Source: Clostridia bacterium (GTDB lineage Bacteria > Bacillota > Clostridia > Oscillospirales > CAG-382). From it: DNA of 59,684 nucleotides. The stretch is from positions 1 to 59,684 of the forward strand of contig JAFSNK010000028.1 of the NCBI GenBank assembly GCA_017447445.1, given 5' to 3'. Both the position numbers and the translations under genes were made by a program. This document shows positions 15,977 through 24,662 of the stretch, one piece after another. The notes below the pieces were generated by a model, which was given only the letters and a program-made list of their open reading frames with translations, was not told the DNA's origin and searched no databases. Positions within the stretch are counted from its first letter, which is position 1. Each line of letters opens with the position of its first letter.

Positions 15977-16001
15977 TATTAAAAACCGTTTTTTCCTCCG
16001 G

Positions 16002-16964
16002 TCACCGCTTTCCGTTCGCAAGCGTTATTTCTATATCGCCCGTGGAGGTGGTAAGAACGCATTTTCCGCCGTTTTCCGTGTCCGGGACGGATACGGAGCC
16101 GACGCGCGTTTCGGCGACGAAGCGCTTTTCCGTTAAGAGCGTTCCGGTTATATCGCCGTGCGAGGTGGTAACGGTTATCCGCTCCGCGTCGCAGCTTTCG
16201 AACTCCACGTCGCCGGTGCTTCTTTCAACCGTCATATCGCCCGCAACCGCAACGTTTTTAAGCGTTATGTCCCCGGTGCTTCCTTTGGAGTAAAACTCTT
16301 TGCACGTTACGTCCTCAAGCAGCGTTTCTCCGGTGCTTACCTCCGCCGAAAATCCGCCGTTCGCGGTTATCCCGTACGCTTCGATCCGCCCGGTGGACGC
16401 CGAAAGCGCCACGCTGCCCGCGGTCACGTCCCGAAGGCGTATCCGCCCGGTGCTTGTCCGCAGTTTTACGGCGCCCGAAGCCGATGCCTCGCATACTATC
16501 TCCCCGGTGCTAACGCCCGCGTCGATGCTTCCGAACGAGAACCCGGCGGGTATCGTTACGCCGCCGGTGCCGCCTTTGACGGTGAGCGATCCATAGCTTT
16601 CCGCCGGCAGATACACGGTCATTTTTTGCACCTTTTCGGAGAAAAGATATTCGTACCATTCGCGGTTGTCTTTGTAATCGATTTTAAGCGTGCCGCCATC
16701 CGCGGCGACGGAATACTGCAGACTTTCGCGCTGAAAGCACAGGACCCGGCATTTGCCGTCCTCGGACGGTTTAAGCAAAACGAAAGCATCTTTGGCATTT
16801 ATCTCTATCCGTTCAAAATCCCCGGTCACCTCGTATGTCTTTTCCGAATACTTTTCGGTCTCGAGCTTTGAAAGGTCGAACCCGGAAGCTGCAAGCGCAT
16901 AAACGAGCAGCGCCAGCCCGACGGCAATAAGCACGACCGCGGTAATAACTATCGGTTTTTTCAT
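16002..16964 (-). CDS. DUF4097-family beta-repeat protein, membrane-anchored
   Basis: 320 residues: a short Lys-rich N-terminus, one membrane helix (5-26), then a long right-handed beta-repeat of the DUF4097 (putative adhesin/head-protein) type with repeating STG-rich turns: GVSTGEIVC, RTSTGRIRL, SASTGRIEA, EVSTGETLL, KGSTGDITL, ERSTGDVEF and TSTGDIEI. It is the third gene of a padR-DUF1700-DUF4097 operon (4-bp overlap at 16961-16964), a common Firmicutes set thought to sense or respond to envelope stress. The biochemical role of DUF4097 is unknown. Confidence 0.9.
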   Translation of the reverse strand: MKKPIVITAVVLIAVGLALLVYALAASGFDLSKLETEKYSEKTYEVTGDFERIEINAKDAFVLLKPSEDGKCRVLCFQRESLQYSVAADGGTLKIDYKDNREWYEYLFSEKVQKMTVYLPAESYGSLTVKGGTGGVTIPAGFSFGSIDAGVSTGEIVCEASASGAVKLRTSTGRIRLRDVTAGSVALSASTGRIEAYGITANGGFSAEVSTGETLLEDVTCKEFYSKGSTGDITLKNVAVAGDMTVERSTGDVEFESCDAERITVTTSHGDITGTLLTEKRFVAETRVGSVSVPDTENGGKCVLTTSTGDIEITLANGKR

Positions 16965-17563
16965 TTTGCAGCATCCTTTCTTACAAGCCGTGTTTTAATA
17001 CCGCGCGCGGCTTTTTTCGTTAAGTTGACTATCCCTTTCGTCGCCGCGGCGCAGCCGTAAAAGGCGAACACCGAAGCTCCGGCGGCAAGCAAAGCGACGC
17101 CCAAAGTGGCTATGCCCGGCAAAGAGTGCCCTTTGAAGAAATAAACCGCCGCGGTCACTATCCCGCCCGCCGCAAAGGCGCACAGCGCCAGCTCGGCCGC
17201 CCACAGCGCCGCGATAAGCGACCACAGGACGACGTACATCGAAAGCACAACGGCGCCCGCGGCGACAAGCAGCGGGAACCACAGCGGCGCTCCCAGCACC
17301 AGCAGGGCGATCTCCCACGCGCGCAGCCCGCGGGAGGGCTTTATCCTTTCTTTCACAAGCTTCGTCATCGGCGTTTCGGCTATCACCTGCGCGGCGATCT
17401 CTTCGGCGGAGCCGATCCCGGCGACCGCTTCGCTTTCGCTCGCGCCTTCTTCCATCCTGTCGTCGATCATTTCCGCGTAAAACGCAAGCCGTTCGTCAAC
17501 GTCCCCTTCCGGCAGCCCGGAAAGGGCGTTTTTAAGTACAGCCAGAAATTCGTTCTTATTCAT
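16961..17563 (-). CDS. DUF1700-family membrane protein
   Basis: 200 residues. The N-terminal soluble part matches DUF1700/HAAS: NEFLAVLKNALSGLPEGDVDERLAFYAEMIDDRMEEG (short form LPEGDVDERLAFYAEM, about residues 17-32). Three to four membrane helices follow between 80 and 180. Such HAAS-domain proteins are partners of PadR regulators and may transmit a membrane signal. It overlaps padR by 8 bp and DUF4097 by 4 bp, so the three are co-expressed. Confidence 0.9.
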   Translation of the reverse strand: MNKNEFLAVLKNALSGLPEGDVDERLAFYAEMIDDRMEEGASESEAVAGIGSAEEIAAQVIAETPMTKLVKERIKPSRGLRAWEIALLVLGAPLWFPLLVAAGAVVLSMYVVLWSLIAALWAAELALCAFAAGGIVTAAVYFFKGHSLPGIATLGVALLAAGASVFAFYGCAAATKGIVNLTKKAARGIKTRLVRKDAAK

Positions 17564-17873
17564 GACCGTCCTCCCTCGTTACGAAATCATAAACGGATAT
17601 TACTTCTTTCCATTCGGTCTTGAAATCTTCTATCCGGCGCAGCCCGGAAGCGGTTATGCGGTAGTATTTGCGCAGTCTGCCGTTGTGTTCGTCGCTGCGC
17701 ACAGTAAGCGATCCGGCGGCTTCAAGCCGTTTCAGTATCGTGTAAAGCGTCGATTCCGAAAGCTCTATGCACGGCTTCAGGTCTTTTATTATCCTGTAGC
17801 CGTAGGATTCGCCGTCCTTTATCGCCGCGAGCACGCAAACGTCCAACAGCCCGCGTTTAAGCTGAATATCCAT
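17556..17873 (-). CDS. PadR-family transcriptional regulator
   Basis: 105 residues; the winged helix of the short PadR class: KRGLLDVCVLAAI (6-18), ESYGYRII (25-32), SESTLYTILKRLEAAG (39-54), and the wing R.RKYYRITASGLRRI (64-78). PadR proteins repress their own operon. A palindrome over the -10 region upstream (17892-17916) is a fitting operator. It heads the operon with DUF1700 and DUF4097. Confidence 0.93.
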   Translation of the reverse strand: MDIQLKRGLLDVCVLAAIKDGESYGYRIIKDLKPCIELSESTLYTILKRLEAAGSLTVRSDEHNGRLRKYYRITASGLRRIEDFKTEWKEVISVYDFVTREDGHE

Positions 17874-17891
17874 ACTATACCTCCCCTCGCG

Positions 17892-17926
17892 GAATACATC
17901 ATATCACGAAGTATTCGGTTTGTCAA
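17892..17926 (-). promoter_or_regulatory. padR promoter with overlapping operator-like palindrome
   Basis: Minus-strand TTGACA (17921-17926), 17-bp spacer, TATGAT (17898-17903). The inverted repeat GAATAC...GTATTC (17911-17916 and 17892-17897) brackets the -10 box, with symmetric flanks, so a bound dimer would block RNA polymerase. The ribosome site GGGGAGGT lies just downstream. Confidence 0.75.
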
Positions 17927-17936
17927 GAGGGAAATT

Positions 17937-17964
17937 AAAAAAACGCCCGCAAAGGGCGTTTTTT
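17937..17964. terminator. Bidirectional intrinsic terminator
   Basis: CGCCC-gcaaa-GGGCG (17944-17958), flanked by a run of As on the left and six Ts on the right. It lies between the padR promoter and the 3' end of the SpoIID-like gene. Confidence 0.85.
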
Positions 17965-17977
17965 ATCAGCGTTCCGG

Positions 17978-19603
17978 TTACTGATACAGCCGTTTTATCT
18001 CCGTACCCTTGAAGTAAAACTGCAGGATATACCGGAAATCATAACCTTCCAGCGAAAGCTTTTCGCTCCCGGTGGCGGAAAACCCGACTCCGTGGCCGGA
18101 GCCGACGCCGCGCACCGTTACCTTGTCCGGCGCAACCGCCGCGCCGTACTCCCCGCCGCCGTAGGATTCGTCGAACCCGGTGAACGGCTTATATCCCTCC
18201 GCGGTCAACACGCCGTAAACCCGCCGCGTCTCCACTTTGCCGTCGGCGGTAAGGACCTCCAGGTCCTGAGTGTATTCGATGTCGAAATTCGCGCTGGAAA
18301 ATCCCGTCGCCATACGCACGTTCTCGCTGTTGTTTATCTCCACCACGTGCCCCGCGCCGTCGCTTACCGAAAGCGTGGTGATATAGGACGAGCCGTAGGG
18401 GTCGCGCGCGAGCACGCGCATGGATATATCCATATCGGAAAGCGCGGAAAACACGGAGCGCTGCGAAAGATGCTCGTAAAGCTCGCGCCGGGTAAAGGTC
18501 GTTTCCCAGCGGGCGCTTTCTTCTATTTCGTCGTTTTCAAGGAACACCGTGGTAAGGTAGGGCACCTCGTCGCCGCCCCACGCCGCTACGGAGGAACAGC
18601 TCGCGCCGCCGTTCGCGCCGGTGTAGAGCACCGCTATGGGCTCGTCTTTGTAAAAGCAGGCGAGTCCGCGGGTGGAATCGACTATTTCGTTGTTCTCCTC
18701 GCCCATACGGTAAACGCCGTAGTAGCACTGACAGCAGTCCGGGCGGCTGCAGACGTCATACCCCTGCCTGCCGTGCTTTTTCCCGAGCGCAAAGGTGCGC
18801 GCCAGGATCGAGAACGCGCGGCGCGTCTCTTTTGTAAAATCGCCGCCGATCTCGTTCGCCATAACGCAGCGGGTGTATTCCTCCAGGCCCACGCAGTTCA
18901 CCATATTCAAAAGCCCGCCGTTCGCTTCGAATTCGAAGAATCCGGGGTATTCGAATATATACCACGAGCCGGAAAAGCTCACCATCGGGAGCGAGACGAG
19001 CGCCCCGCCCGCCCCGCGCAGCGCCAGCGGCTTCGTGCGGTCCTCATAGGTAAGGATCATCTTTTGCGTGTCGGCGTCGATCAACGCCATACGGTCCCCC
19101 GCGGGGGAGGATATCCCCCTGCCCGCGTCGTGCGCGCGCGCCTCCTCCTCGGTGGAGAAGCCGCCGAAGCGCGATTCGAACCCTTTGGAGGTCACGGCGG
19201 CGAAATCGCCCGCCGCGCGGGCGGAATAATAACCGCCGTACAGCCCGTTTTTAACGCTCCACGCGCCGAAGTTGCCTTCGCCGAGCGCCGCCCCGGCGTA
19301 TTCGTCGTCATAATCTATCTGCATATTCAGCAGCGGCACTATAACGATGCGCTTGCTCGAAACGGTGATCATCGGCAAAAAGTTCGTGCCGTCGGAACGC
19401 CCTATTTCAAACCCCGCGTCGCAGGTCAGCACCGAAGAAAGCCGCCTTGTGTCCGCGTGCGTGCGGATATACATCCCCACGCGCACCACCGGCTCGCTCC
19501 CTCCGCTTTCCGTCGCCGGGGATTCCGGCTCCGCGTACGCGGCGGGCAGGCACAAAAGCAGCATCATCACGAGCAGGGCGCATAATAGCTTAACGGATCT
19601 CAT
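17978..19603 (-). CDS. SpoIID/LytB-domain protein
   Basis: 541 residues with a signal peptide (1-24). N-terminal part unknown (includes an SPOR-like stretch, SRFGGFSTEEEARAH); the SpoIID domain covers about 240-540: YTRCVMANEIGG with the catalytic-type Glu, ARTFALGKKHG, DVCSRPDCCQCYYGV, VLYTGANGGASCSS, AWGGDEVPYL and GVGSGHGVGFSATGSEKL near the end. This matches the SpoIID lytic transglycosylase pattern much better than the protein at 11975, so it is the likelier active enzyme. Its start overlaps the 3' end of the small gene upstream by 14 bp. It could act in engulfment or in amidase enhancement (LytB). Confidence 0.9.
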   Translation of the reverse strand: MRSVKLLCALLVMMLLLCLPAAYAEPESPATESGGSEPVVRVGMYIRTHADTRRLSSVLTCDAGFEIGRSDGTNFLPMITVSSKRIVIVPLLNMQIDYDDEYAGAALGEGNFGAWSVKNGLYGGYYSARAAGDFAAVTSKGFESRFGGFSTEEEARAHDAGRGISSPAGDRMALIDADTQKMILTYEDRTKPLALRGAGGALVSLPMVSFSGSWYIFEYPGFFEFEANGGLLNMVNCVGLEEYTRCVMANEIGGDFTKETRRAFSILARTFALGKKHGRQGYDVCSRPDCCQCYYGVYRMGEENNEIVDSTRGLACFYKDEPIAVLYTGANGGASCSSVAAWGGDEVPYLTTVFLENDEIEESARWETTFTRRELYEHLSQRSVFSALSDMDISMRVLARDPYGSSYITTLSVSDGAGHVVEINNSENVRMATGFSSANFDIEYTQDLEVLTADGKVETRRVYGVLTAEGYKPFTGFDESYGGGEYGAAVAPDKVTVRGVGSGHGVGFSATGSEKLSLEGYDFRYILQFYFKGTEIKRLYQ

Positions 19604-20123
19604 ATTCTCCGCGCACGGTGAACCGCGCAGTACCTCCGGTGATTATTATCGCCTTTTCGGCTCCGCTTTCCGCGGGGGTATAGATGTGCCCGTAAACAAG
19701 CGCCTCGCCGGAGAATATCTCCGTTGCCAGCGAAACGTCGGTGAACCCGTCGCCCGCCTTGGCGGAGGAGGTTATCGCCACGGCGCTTCCGCCGCGGAAT
19801 ATCAGCTCGCACCCCGGCGCGGGAACTATAACGTCGCCGCGCGCAAGCGTGATCTCGACGTAGTCGGAAAGCCCGCCTTCACTGCGCAGCTCTTCTATTA
19901 TCTCGCGCTTTATCTGCTCGCGGAACGCCTTGAAATACCCGTAGGTCACGGGGGTGTCGTCCGGGATGGAGAATTCCTCCCGCACGGAGCCGCTTTCGTC
20001 CGCCTCCCGGACGTCGCCGCTGCCGGCGGGGGCGCCGTCCTCCGCGGAGACCGCGGCCGCGGTCAGCGCGAGAAGCGCGGCGAGCAATATTACCGCGAGA
20101 ACAATATAGTTTCTTCTTTTCAA
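19590..20123 (-). CDS. Exported or membrane-anchored hypothetical protein
   Basis: 177 residues from TTG 20123, chosen because AAGGAG lies seven bases before it; the frame is open 14 codons further. One N-terminal hydrophobic segment (about 6-25) is a signal anchor, followed by an acidic linker and a beta-rich C-terminal part (YVEITLARGDVIVPAPGCE, AIIITGGTARFTVRGEYEIR split across it) that looks like a small jelly-roll or bactofilin-like surface. It overlaps and precedes the SpoIID-domain gene, so it is probably its partner. I do not recognise the family. Confidence 0.7.
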   Translation of the reverse strand: MKRRNYIVLAVILLAALLALTAAAVSAEDGAPAGSGDVREADESGSVREEFSIPDDTPVTYGYFKAFREQIKREIIEELRSEGGLSDYVEITLARGDVIVPAPGCELIFRGGSAVAITSSAKAGDGFTDVSLATEIFSGEALVYGHIYTPAESGAEKAIIITGGTARFTVRGEYEIR

Positions 20124-20278
20124 AATACCGCTCCTTAACGTTTTTTCGAATAGGCCGGGCAGCACGGCGGGGCGCGGAGCGCCGCTTGAAAAAGCGGGCA
20201 GTCCTTACCGCGCGCATACTTCCACAATAATATTATAACACACCTTGTCAAGCCCCCCTTCCGCAAACGGCTGAAAAA

Positions 20279-20312
20279 CCGGAAAACCCCTGCTCTTGCA
20301 AGGGTTTTCCGG
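20279..20312 (-). terminator. Terminator downstream of spoVT
   Basis: An 11-bp stem CCGGAAAACCC/GGGTTTTCCGG with a 12-nt loop. On the minus strand it is followed by five Ts (20274-20278). It lies about 155 bp after the spoVT stop. The bases between (20313-20465) contain only short GC palindromes and no gene. Confidence 0.75.
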
Positions 20313-20465
20313 TCGAAACACGTCAAAAAGGCGCAAGATCCGCGCCGCCTGCCGAAAGGCGGGAAAAAGGCGGGGAAAGCAGCCCGAAAAGCGCGTTCCC
20401 CCGCCGATGCTCCGCCGCGGCGCGCAAGCCCCGCGCACGGCGAAAATTTTTTTGCCCGGAAGCGG

Positions 20466-21002
20466 TCAGATCCCGGTCTGCGACGACATAAAATAAGCTC
20501 CGGCGTCGACCAGCTTCTTTTCCGAAACGTCCGGCACGGCGCTTTTGCCCTCGCCGCGCAGCGACATCACCGCGCCGACCACGCTGCCCTCGCTCACTAT
20601 CGGCGCAAGATAGCTCACCTCGCTGCCGCCCGCCGTAACGGTAACGTTTCGCACGCCGTTGGCGGAATAGGGGCGCCGCGTCGAGAGCAGGTCGACTATC
20701 TCGCCGGTTATCGGCTTGTCGACGTATTCCTTGCGCGCCACGCCCGCCGCCGCCACTACCGAATCGGTGTCGCAGATCACCACCGGGATGCCGCCGGAAC
20801 GGCTCATCGCCTCGGCGTACTCGCGGGTGAAGCCGCCCAGCTCGCCCACGGCGGAGTATTTGCGGAACACCACGCCGCCCTCCGCGTCGGTGTATATCTC
20901 CAGCGGGTCGCCCTCGCGGATATGCATTGTGCGGCGGATCTCCTTGGGGATCACTACTCTGCCGAGGTCGTCTATGCGCCGCACGATCCCTGTTGCTTTC
21001 AT
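20466..21002 (-). CDS. spoVT: Stage V sporulation protein T
   Basis: 178 residues: an N-terminal AbrB-type swapped-hairpin DNA-binding domain (MKATGIVRRIDDLGRVVIPK, EIRRTMHIREGDPLEIY) and a C-terminal GAF-like domain (VVICDTDSVVAAAG, VSYLAPIVSEGSVVGAVMSL). SpoVT modulates sigma-G-dependent genes in the forespore. The length is the normal one. AAGGAG precedes ATG 21002 and a sigma-G-like promoter lies upstream. Confidence 0.97.
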   Translation of the reverse strand: MKATGIVRRIDDLGRVVIPKEIRRTMHIREGDPLEIYTDAEGGVVFRKYSAVGELGGFTREYAEAMSRSGGIPVVICDTDSVVAAAGVARKEYVDKPITGEIVDLLSTRRPYSANGVRNVTVTAGGSEVSYLAPIVSEGSVVGAVMSLRGEGKSAVPDVSEKKLVDAGAYFMSSQTGI

Positions 21003-21032
21003 TTATATTTCTCCTTGTCGTTTTGTTAATAC

Positions 21033-21062
21033 TATTATCTGTAAAACAAAGAGATTTATTCA
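21033..21062 (-). promoter_or_regulatory. Sigma-G-like promoter of spoVT
   Basis: Minus strand TGAATA (21057-21062), 17-bp spacer, GATAATA (21033-21039), against the sigma-G/F consensus TGAATA-17/18-CATACTA (five of seven in the -10). spoVT is a known sigma-G gene in Bacillus. The match is by eye. Confidence 0.5.
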
Positions 21063-21371
21063 AGCGCGCGCTTTGTTCGTTTCGGGCGGCTGGTCCGTTT
21101 TCCGGTCAAGAGGAAAAGACTTCTTTCGCGCGATCTGTCTGCCGCTGCTTTTGTTTCCGCCGCGATAAAAATTTTCCGGATGATTTTGTTATATCCCGTT
21201 GATATAACCGTTTCCGGAGAGTATAATGGGTATGACGAACGGCGGAGGCGCGAAACCGGAAAGCACGGATAACAGAGAAAAATATGCCGGGAGAGCGTAA
21301 TACAGAATATCGGTATAAGTTGATTCCGTTTATTGAACCGCCGTATGCGAGATCGGAGAAAAACGCCATGA

Positions 21372-21503
21372 AATACAGAACAGTTCCGGCTGGATCAAAC
21401 GGTCTCTTACATAGCCGGAGCTTCCGCGGCCGCGGTTCTGCTCGCGGCGTATCTGGTCTTCCTGATCCGAAGGAATAAGCGCGCGCAGACCGGCGCGCAA
21501 TAA
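21372..21503 (+). pseudogene. Possible remnant of a small membrane protein
   Basis: A 43-codon open stretch without a start codon ends in a clear membrane helix with a basic tail: SYIAGASAAAVLLAAYLVFL then IRRNKRAQTGAQ and TAA. An ATG one frame away (21368) and a short ORF from ATG 21226 upstream suggest that frameshifts broke a gene. Apart from this I see no gene between 21063 and 21649; palindromes at 21533-21555 and the terminator at 21571-21600 follow. Confidence 0.35.
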
Positions 21504-21562
21504 CGCCGCGGAAAGCCGCCGTCAAGGACCGCTTGAAAGCGCGGCGGTCCTTTCGCAAACCG

Positions 21563-21600
21563 AAAAAACGCCGCCCTGCTCCTTTTACGGAGCGGGGCGG
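21563..21600. terminator. Bidirectional terminator
   Basis: A 12-bp stem CCGCCCTGCTCC (21571-21582) / GGAGCGGGGCGG (21589-21600), with six As on the left (a T-run for the minus-strand GNAT operon) and TTCTGTTT on the right. Confidence 0.8.
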
Positions 21601-21649
21601 TTCTGTTTACGGCGCTTCGCCGGGGTTATGAAAATATCGTTTTGCGCGG

Positions 21650-22393
21650 TCATTCTATCCAATAGCTTGAATATTCGCCGCCGAAAGTATAGCCGAGCTT
21701 TTCCGCGAGCCGCACCGAAACGCCGTTCGCCGCGTCCCAGCACGGATAAAGCCCTTCGTCGAGGCAAAGCAGGATCAAAGCGGCGGAGGCGGCGCTCGCA
21801 AGCCCTTTGCGGCGCTCCTCTTCCAGAGTGTCCACCTCTGTTTCTATCCCTTCGCGGTAACGCGAATACGACGAGCAGGCGGAAACGATCCTTCCGTTTT
21901 TCAAAACGGCGATCCCGCGCCCGAGCTCGCAATAACGCTCCTCCGTGCCGAAGTTTTTCACCCCGTCCGCGAACACCGGGTCGTTCAGGCAGATACGGTA
22001 CAGCTCCGCGTCGATGCGCCGCAGCTCGTACCCGGCGGGCAGCGAACCGGCTATCGAACGCAGCTTCGCCCGGTCGAACCGCGCGTTCCTGTCGGCCGCG
22101 CGGCGGGGGTATCTCACCGCGCCGGGGAAGCAGGATACAATAAGCTTTGCCCATTCTTCGTCCGGCGGAGTCAGCGAAAACCCGCCCGCGGGCTTCGCAA
22201 GGACCAGCTCGCGGCTCGGCTCGCCGCCGTAGATGATAAAGCTGCCCAGCATCGCCGCGGCGGAGCGCGGGTCTTCTTCGTCGGTGACGCAGACCGCCCC
22301 CATCACCCCCTGCAGGCAGGAATCCACAAGCGAATCGGTGCGCGCGGGGAACAGCTTTTCGGCTTTCGCCGCGTCTTTAAGTATTTTTACCAT
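21650..22393 (-). CDS. GNAT-family acetyltransferase
   Basis: 247 residues. The C-terminal half is a GNAT fold: IETEVDTLEEERRKGLAS is the acetyl-CoA loop with the family's R..GLA in place of RGxGxG (about residues 185-203), then YPCWDAANGVSVRLAEKLGY (about 218-237). The N-terminal half is a degenerate domain, as in the GNAT_acetyltran/FeeM-like subfamily (PF12746). The start follows the alcohol dehydrogenase stop directly, so the two are co-transcribed. Substrate unknown. Confidence 0.85.
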   Translation of the reverse strand: MVKILKDAAKAEKLFPARTDSLVDSCLQGVMGAVCVTDEEDPRSAAAMLGSFIIYGGEPSRELVLAKPAGGFSLTPPDEEWAKLIVSCFPGAVRYPRRAADRNARFDRAKLRSIAGSLPAGYELRRIDAELYRICLNDPVFADGVKNFGTEERYCELGRGIAVLKNGRIVSACSSYSRYREGIETEVDTLEEERRKGLASAASAALILLCLDEGLYPCWDAANGVSVRLAEKLGYTFGGEYSSYWIE

Positions 22394-23569
22394 CTATCTC
22401 GCTCTCCTGTATATCCTTTCGGCTTCGGCGGCGCCTATGGGTATTATGCGGCAAAGCTTTATCGTGTCGTTCGCGGTGGCGTTAAGCGCAAGCTCGCGCA
22501 GGTCGGCTTCGGTCGGCTCTATCCCCAGCTCGCGCAGGGAGACCGGCATTCCTATTTCGGAAAAATATCCCACCGTGCGGCGGATGCCTTCTTTCGCGGC
22601 GGCTTCTTCGCCCGAGGCGGCGGAAACGCCCCACACCTTTTCGGCGAACCGGCTGAAGCGCGGCAGGCAATCGCGCCGGACCTCCTCCGCCCAGGAGCCC
22701 CACAGCGCGGCGAGCGAAGCGCCGTGCGTCACGCCGTATTTCGCGGAGAGGGCGTGCCCCAGCTTGTGCACCGAAAAATCCTTTGCGCGCCCGCATTCGG
22801 TAAGGTTGTTGTGCGAAACGCTCGAAGCCCAGAATATCTCGCACATCGCGTTATAATCGCCCGGATCGGCGATCACCTTTTTGCCGTTCGCCGCAACGGT
22901 ACGCAGCAGCCCTTCCGCGATCTCGTCGGTAAGCATCGCGCTGCTGTCGGGTATAAAATAGCGCTCCATCGTGTGCATCATAATGTCGGTTATCCCGGCG
23001 GCAAGCTGATATTTCGGCAGAGTCGCGCCCAAAGCCGGGTCCATAACGGCGAATCTGCAGCGGTTGAGATCGGTGTTTATCCCGGCTTTTTTGCCCAACG
23101 CTTCGTTCGTGAGCACCGCGGAATCGCTCATCTCGCTGCCCGCGGCGGGTATGGTGAGCACCGCGGCGACGGGGAGCGAACGGGTAAGCGGCGCTTTGCG
23201 CGTCCATATGTCCCAAAGCGGCGTTCCGGGGTTCGCCGCGCCGTGGGCTATGGCTTTCGCCGTGTCGATGGCGCTGCCGCCGCCGACGCCTATTATTATA
23301 TCGGCGCAAAACTCAAGCGCTTCTTTCACGCCTTCCTCCGCGTGCGCGAGAGTAGGGTTCGGCTGCGCGCCGCCGAATTCGCAAAAATCCACGCCCGCGC
23401 TTTTCAGCGACGCCTCCACGCGCGCCAGCAGCCCGCTTTTCACAACGCTGCCCCTGCCGTATACGATCAGCGCCCGCGCGCCGTATTTCGCGGCGTATTC
23501 GCCGGTCTTTTCCTCCGCGTTCCTGCCGAAAACCACTTCCGTCGGCGCGTAAAATCTGAAATCGTTCAT
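22394..23569 (-). CDS. Iron-containing alcohol dehydrogenase (butanol dehydrogenase type)
   Basis: 391 residues from ATG 23569, with AAGAGGT before it; the frame is open 28 codons further upstream. NAD(P)-binding GVGGGSAIDTAKAIAHGA (about residues 92-109). Iron ligands: the Asp/His of ITDIMMHTMERYF (about 193-205) and the histidines in GHALSAKYGVTHGASLA (about 263-279). Reduces aldehydes (butyraldehyde or acetaldehyde) to alcohols with NAD(P)H. It resembles the Clostridium BdhA / E. coli YqhD branch. Own promoter at 23625-23653. Confidence 0.93.
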   Translation of the reverse strand: MNDFRFYAPTEVVFGRNAEEKTGEYAAKYGARALIVYGRGSVVKSGLLARVEASLKSAGVDFCEFGGAQPNPTLAHAEEGVKEALEFCADIIIGVGGGSAIDTAKAIAHGAANPGTPLWDIWTRKAPLTRSLPVAAVLTIPAAGSEMSDSAVLTNEALGKKAGINTDLNRCRFAVMDPALGATLPKYQLAAGITDIMMHTMERYFIPDSSAMLTDEIAEGLLRTVAANGKKVIADPGDYNAMCEIFWASSVSHNNLTECGRAKDFSVHKLGHALSAKYGVTHGASLAALWGSWAEEVRRDCLPRFSRFAEKVWGVSAASGEEAAAKEGIRRTVGYFSEIGMPVSLRELGIEPTEADLRELALNATANDTIKLCRIIPIGAAEAERIYRRAR

Positions 23570-23624
23570 AGCGTACCTCTTTTCCGCGTTTCGCGGTTTG
23601 TTCATATGCGTCGTCCGCGTGTTC

Positions 23625-23653
23625 ATTATACACCATTCCGGGCGCGATTCCAA
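23625..23653 (-). promoter_or_regulatory. Promoter of the alcohol dehydrogenase operon
   Basis: Minus strand TTGGAA (23648-23653), 17-bp spacer, TATAAT (23625-23630), 56 bp before the start codon. Confidence 0.65.
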
Positions 23654-23664
23654 GCGGTTTTAAC

Positions 23665-23697
23665 AAAAAAATCCGCGCTCTCCGCAAAAGAGCGCGG
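23665..23697 (-). terminator. Intrinsic terminator, minus orientation, just upstream of the adh promoter
   Basis: CCGCGCTCT (23673-23681) / AGAGCGCGG (23689-23697) with seven As at 23665-23671, i.e. a T-run on the minus strand. It sits between two divergent promoters and would stop leftward transcription coming from the vanY side. Confidence 0.75.
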
Positions 23698-23727
23698 TAT
23701 TCGGCGCCCGCGCGGCGTTCCGGCTTG

Positions 23728-23756
23728 TTGACAAACGGCGGCGGACGTAATATAAT
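23728..23756 (+). promoter_or_regulatory. Promoter of the VanY-like gene
   Basis: TTGACA (23728-23733), 17-bp spacer, TATAAT (23751-23756); the start codon follows 29 bp later. Confidence 0.85.
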
Positions 23757-23785
23757 ATACGTGATTACAGAAACGGGACGGAAGT

Positions 23786-24616
23786 ATGAAAAAGAAACAG
23801 GACAGGTATTTTTATATATTCGCGGCGCTCGTCGCGCTGGCGCTGCTGTGCGTGATACTCATCGTGGCGGTAACGAACCGCGGCGGGAACGGATCCTCTG
23901 CGGCGCCGTCCGGCGGGGCGGCTTCCGACGTATCTCCGGCGGCAGGCGCGGAATCGGGCGACGCGAGCGATTACGATAGTCCGACGCCGGAAACAAGCGG
24001 GGAAACAAGCGGAGAAACAAGCGCGGGACCAAGCACGGAAACAAGCTCCTTGCCGGAGGACGAAAGCTCCGCGCCGGAGCAAAAAGAAAAGCCGCTGCTT
24101 ATAAACAAAGATCACGGTCTGCCGGAGGATTACGACCCCGGCGAGATGGTGGATATACTTGCGCGCAAGGACCGCCATTTTCAGCTTGCGCACGCGGATA
24201 TGAAGCTGCAGACCGAGGTGTACGAAGCGCTCGACCGTATGTGTGCCGACGCGGAGGCGCAGGGCGTTACCGGGTATATACTCACCGATTCGTTCCGCCC
24301 GCGCGAGGAACAGGAGCGTCTTTATTCCGAGATGCCGGCCGGCATAGCCGCCCCTCCGGGCTACAGCGAGCACGAGACGGGTCTGGCGTTCGATATAAGC
24401 GCCTACAGCAAAAACGGCGATTTCGGCGAAACGCCGCAGTTCGAATGGCTATACGCCCACTGCGCGGAATACGGCTTTATTCTGCGCTATCCGCAGGGCA
24501 AGGAGGATATAACCGGCTATTCATACGAGCCGTGGCACTATCGCTACGTCGGCGTGGAGATCGCAAAGGAGATAATGAGCGCCGGAATGACCCTGGAGGA
24601 ATACTGCGGGGACTGA
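23786..24616 (+). CDS. D-alanyl-D-alanine carboxypeptidase, M15B (VanY/DdcY) type
   Basis: 276 residues. One N-terminal membrane anchor (about 9-30), then a Ser/Thr/Glu/Gly-rich stalk with repeated ETSG units (about 68-82), then the M15B catalytic domain. Zinc and catalytic motif SEHETGLAFD (SxHxxGxAxD, about residue 195) and EPWHYRYVG (ExxH, about 253). DSFRPREEQERLY is typical of the family. It trims the terminal D-Ala from peptidoglycan stems outside the membrane. No VanX, VanH or ligase gene nearby, so this is housekeeping rather than vancomycin resistance. Confidence 0.92.
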   Translation: MKKKQDRYFYIFAALVALALLCVILIVAVTNRGGNGSSAAPSGGAASDVSPAAGAESGDASDYDSPTPETSGETSGETSAGPSTETSSLPEDESSAPEQKEKPLLINKDHGLPEDYDPGEMVDILARKDRHFQLAHADMKLQTEVYEALDRMCADAEAQGVTGYILTDSFRPREEQERLYSEMPAGIAAPPGYSEHETGLAFDISAYSKNGDFGETPQFEWLYAHCAEYGFILRYPQGKEDITGYSYEPWHYRYVGVEIAKEIMSAGMTLEEYCGD

Positions 24617-24662
24617 AAACGCCCCGAAACATAAGCGCTTTGAAACGAAAACGCTTTGAAAT

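Noticed and set aside
23786..24616. Vancomycin-resistance gene vanY
   Set aside because: No vanH, vanA/B-type ligase, vanX or vanRS neighbours; M15B carboxypeptidases are common in Clostridia.
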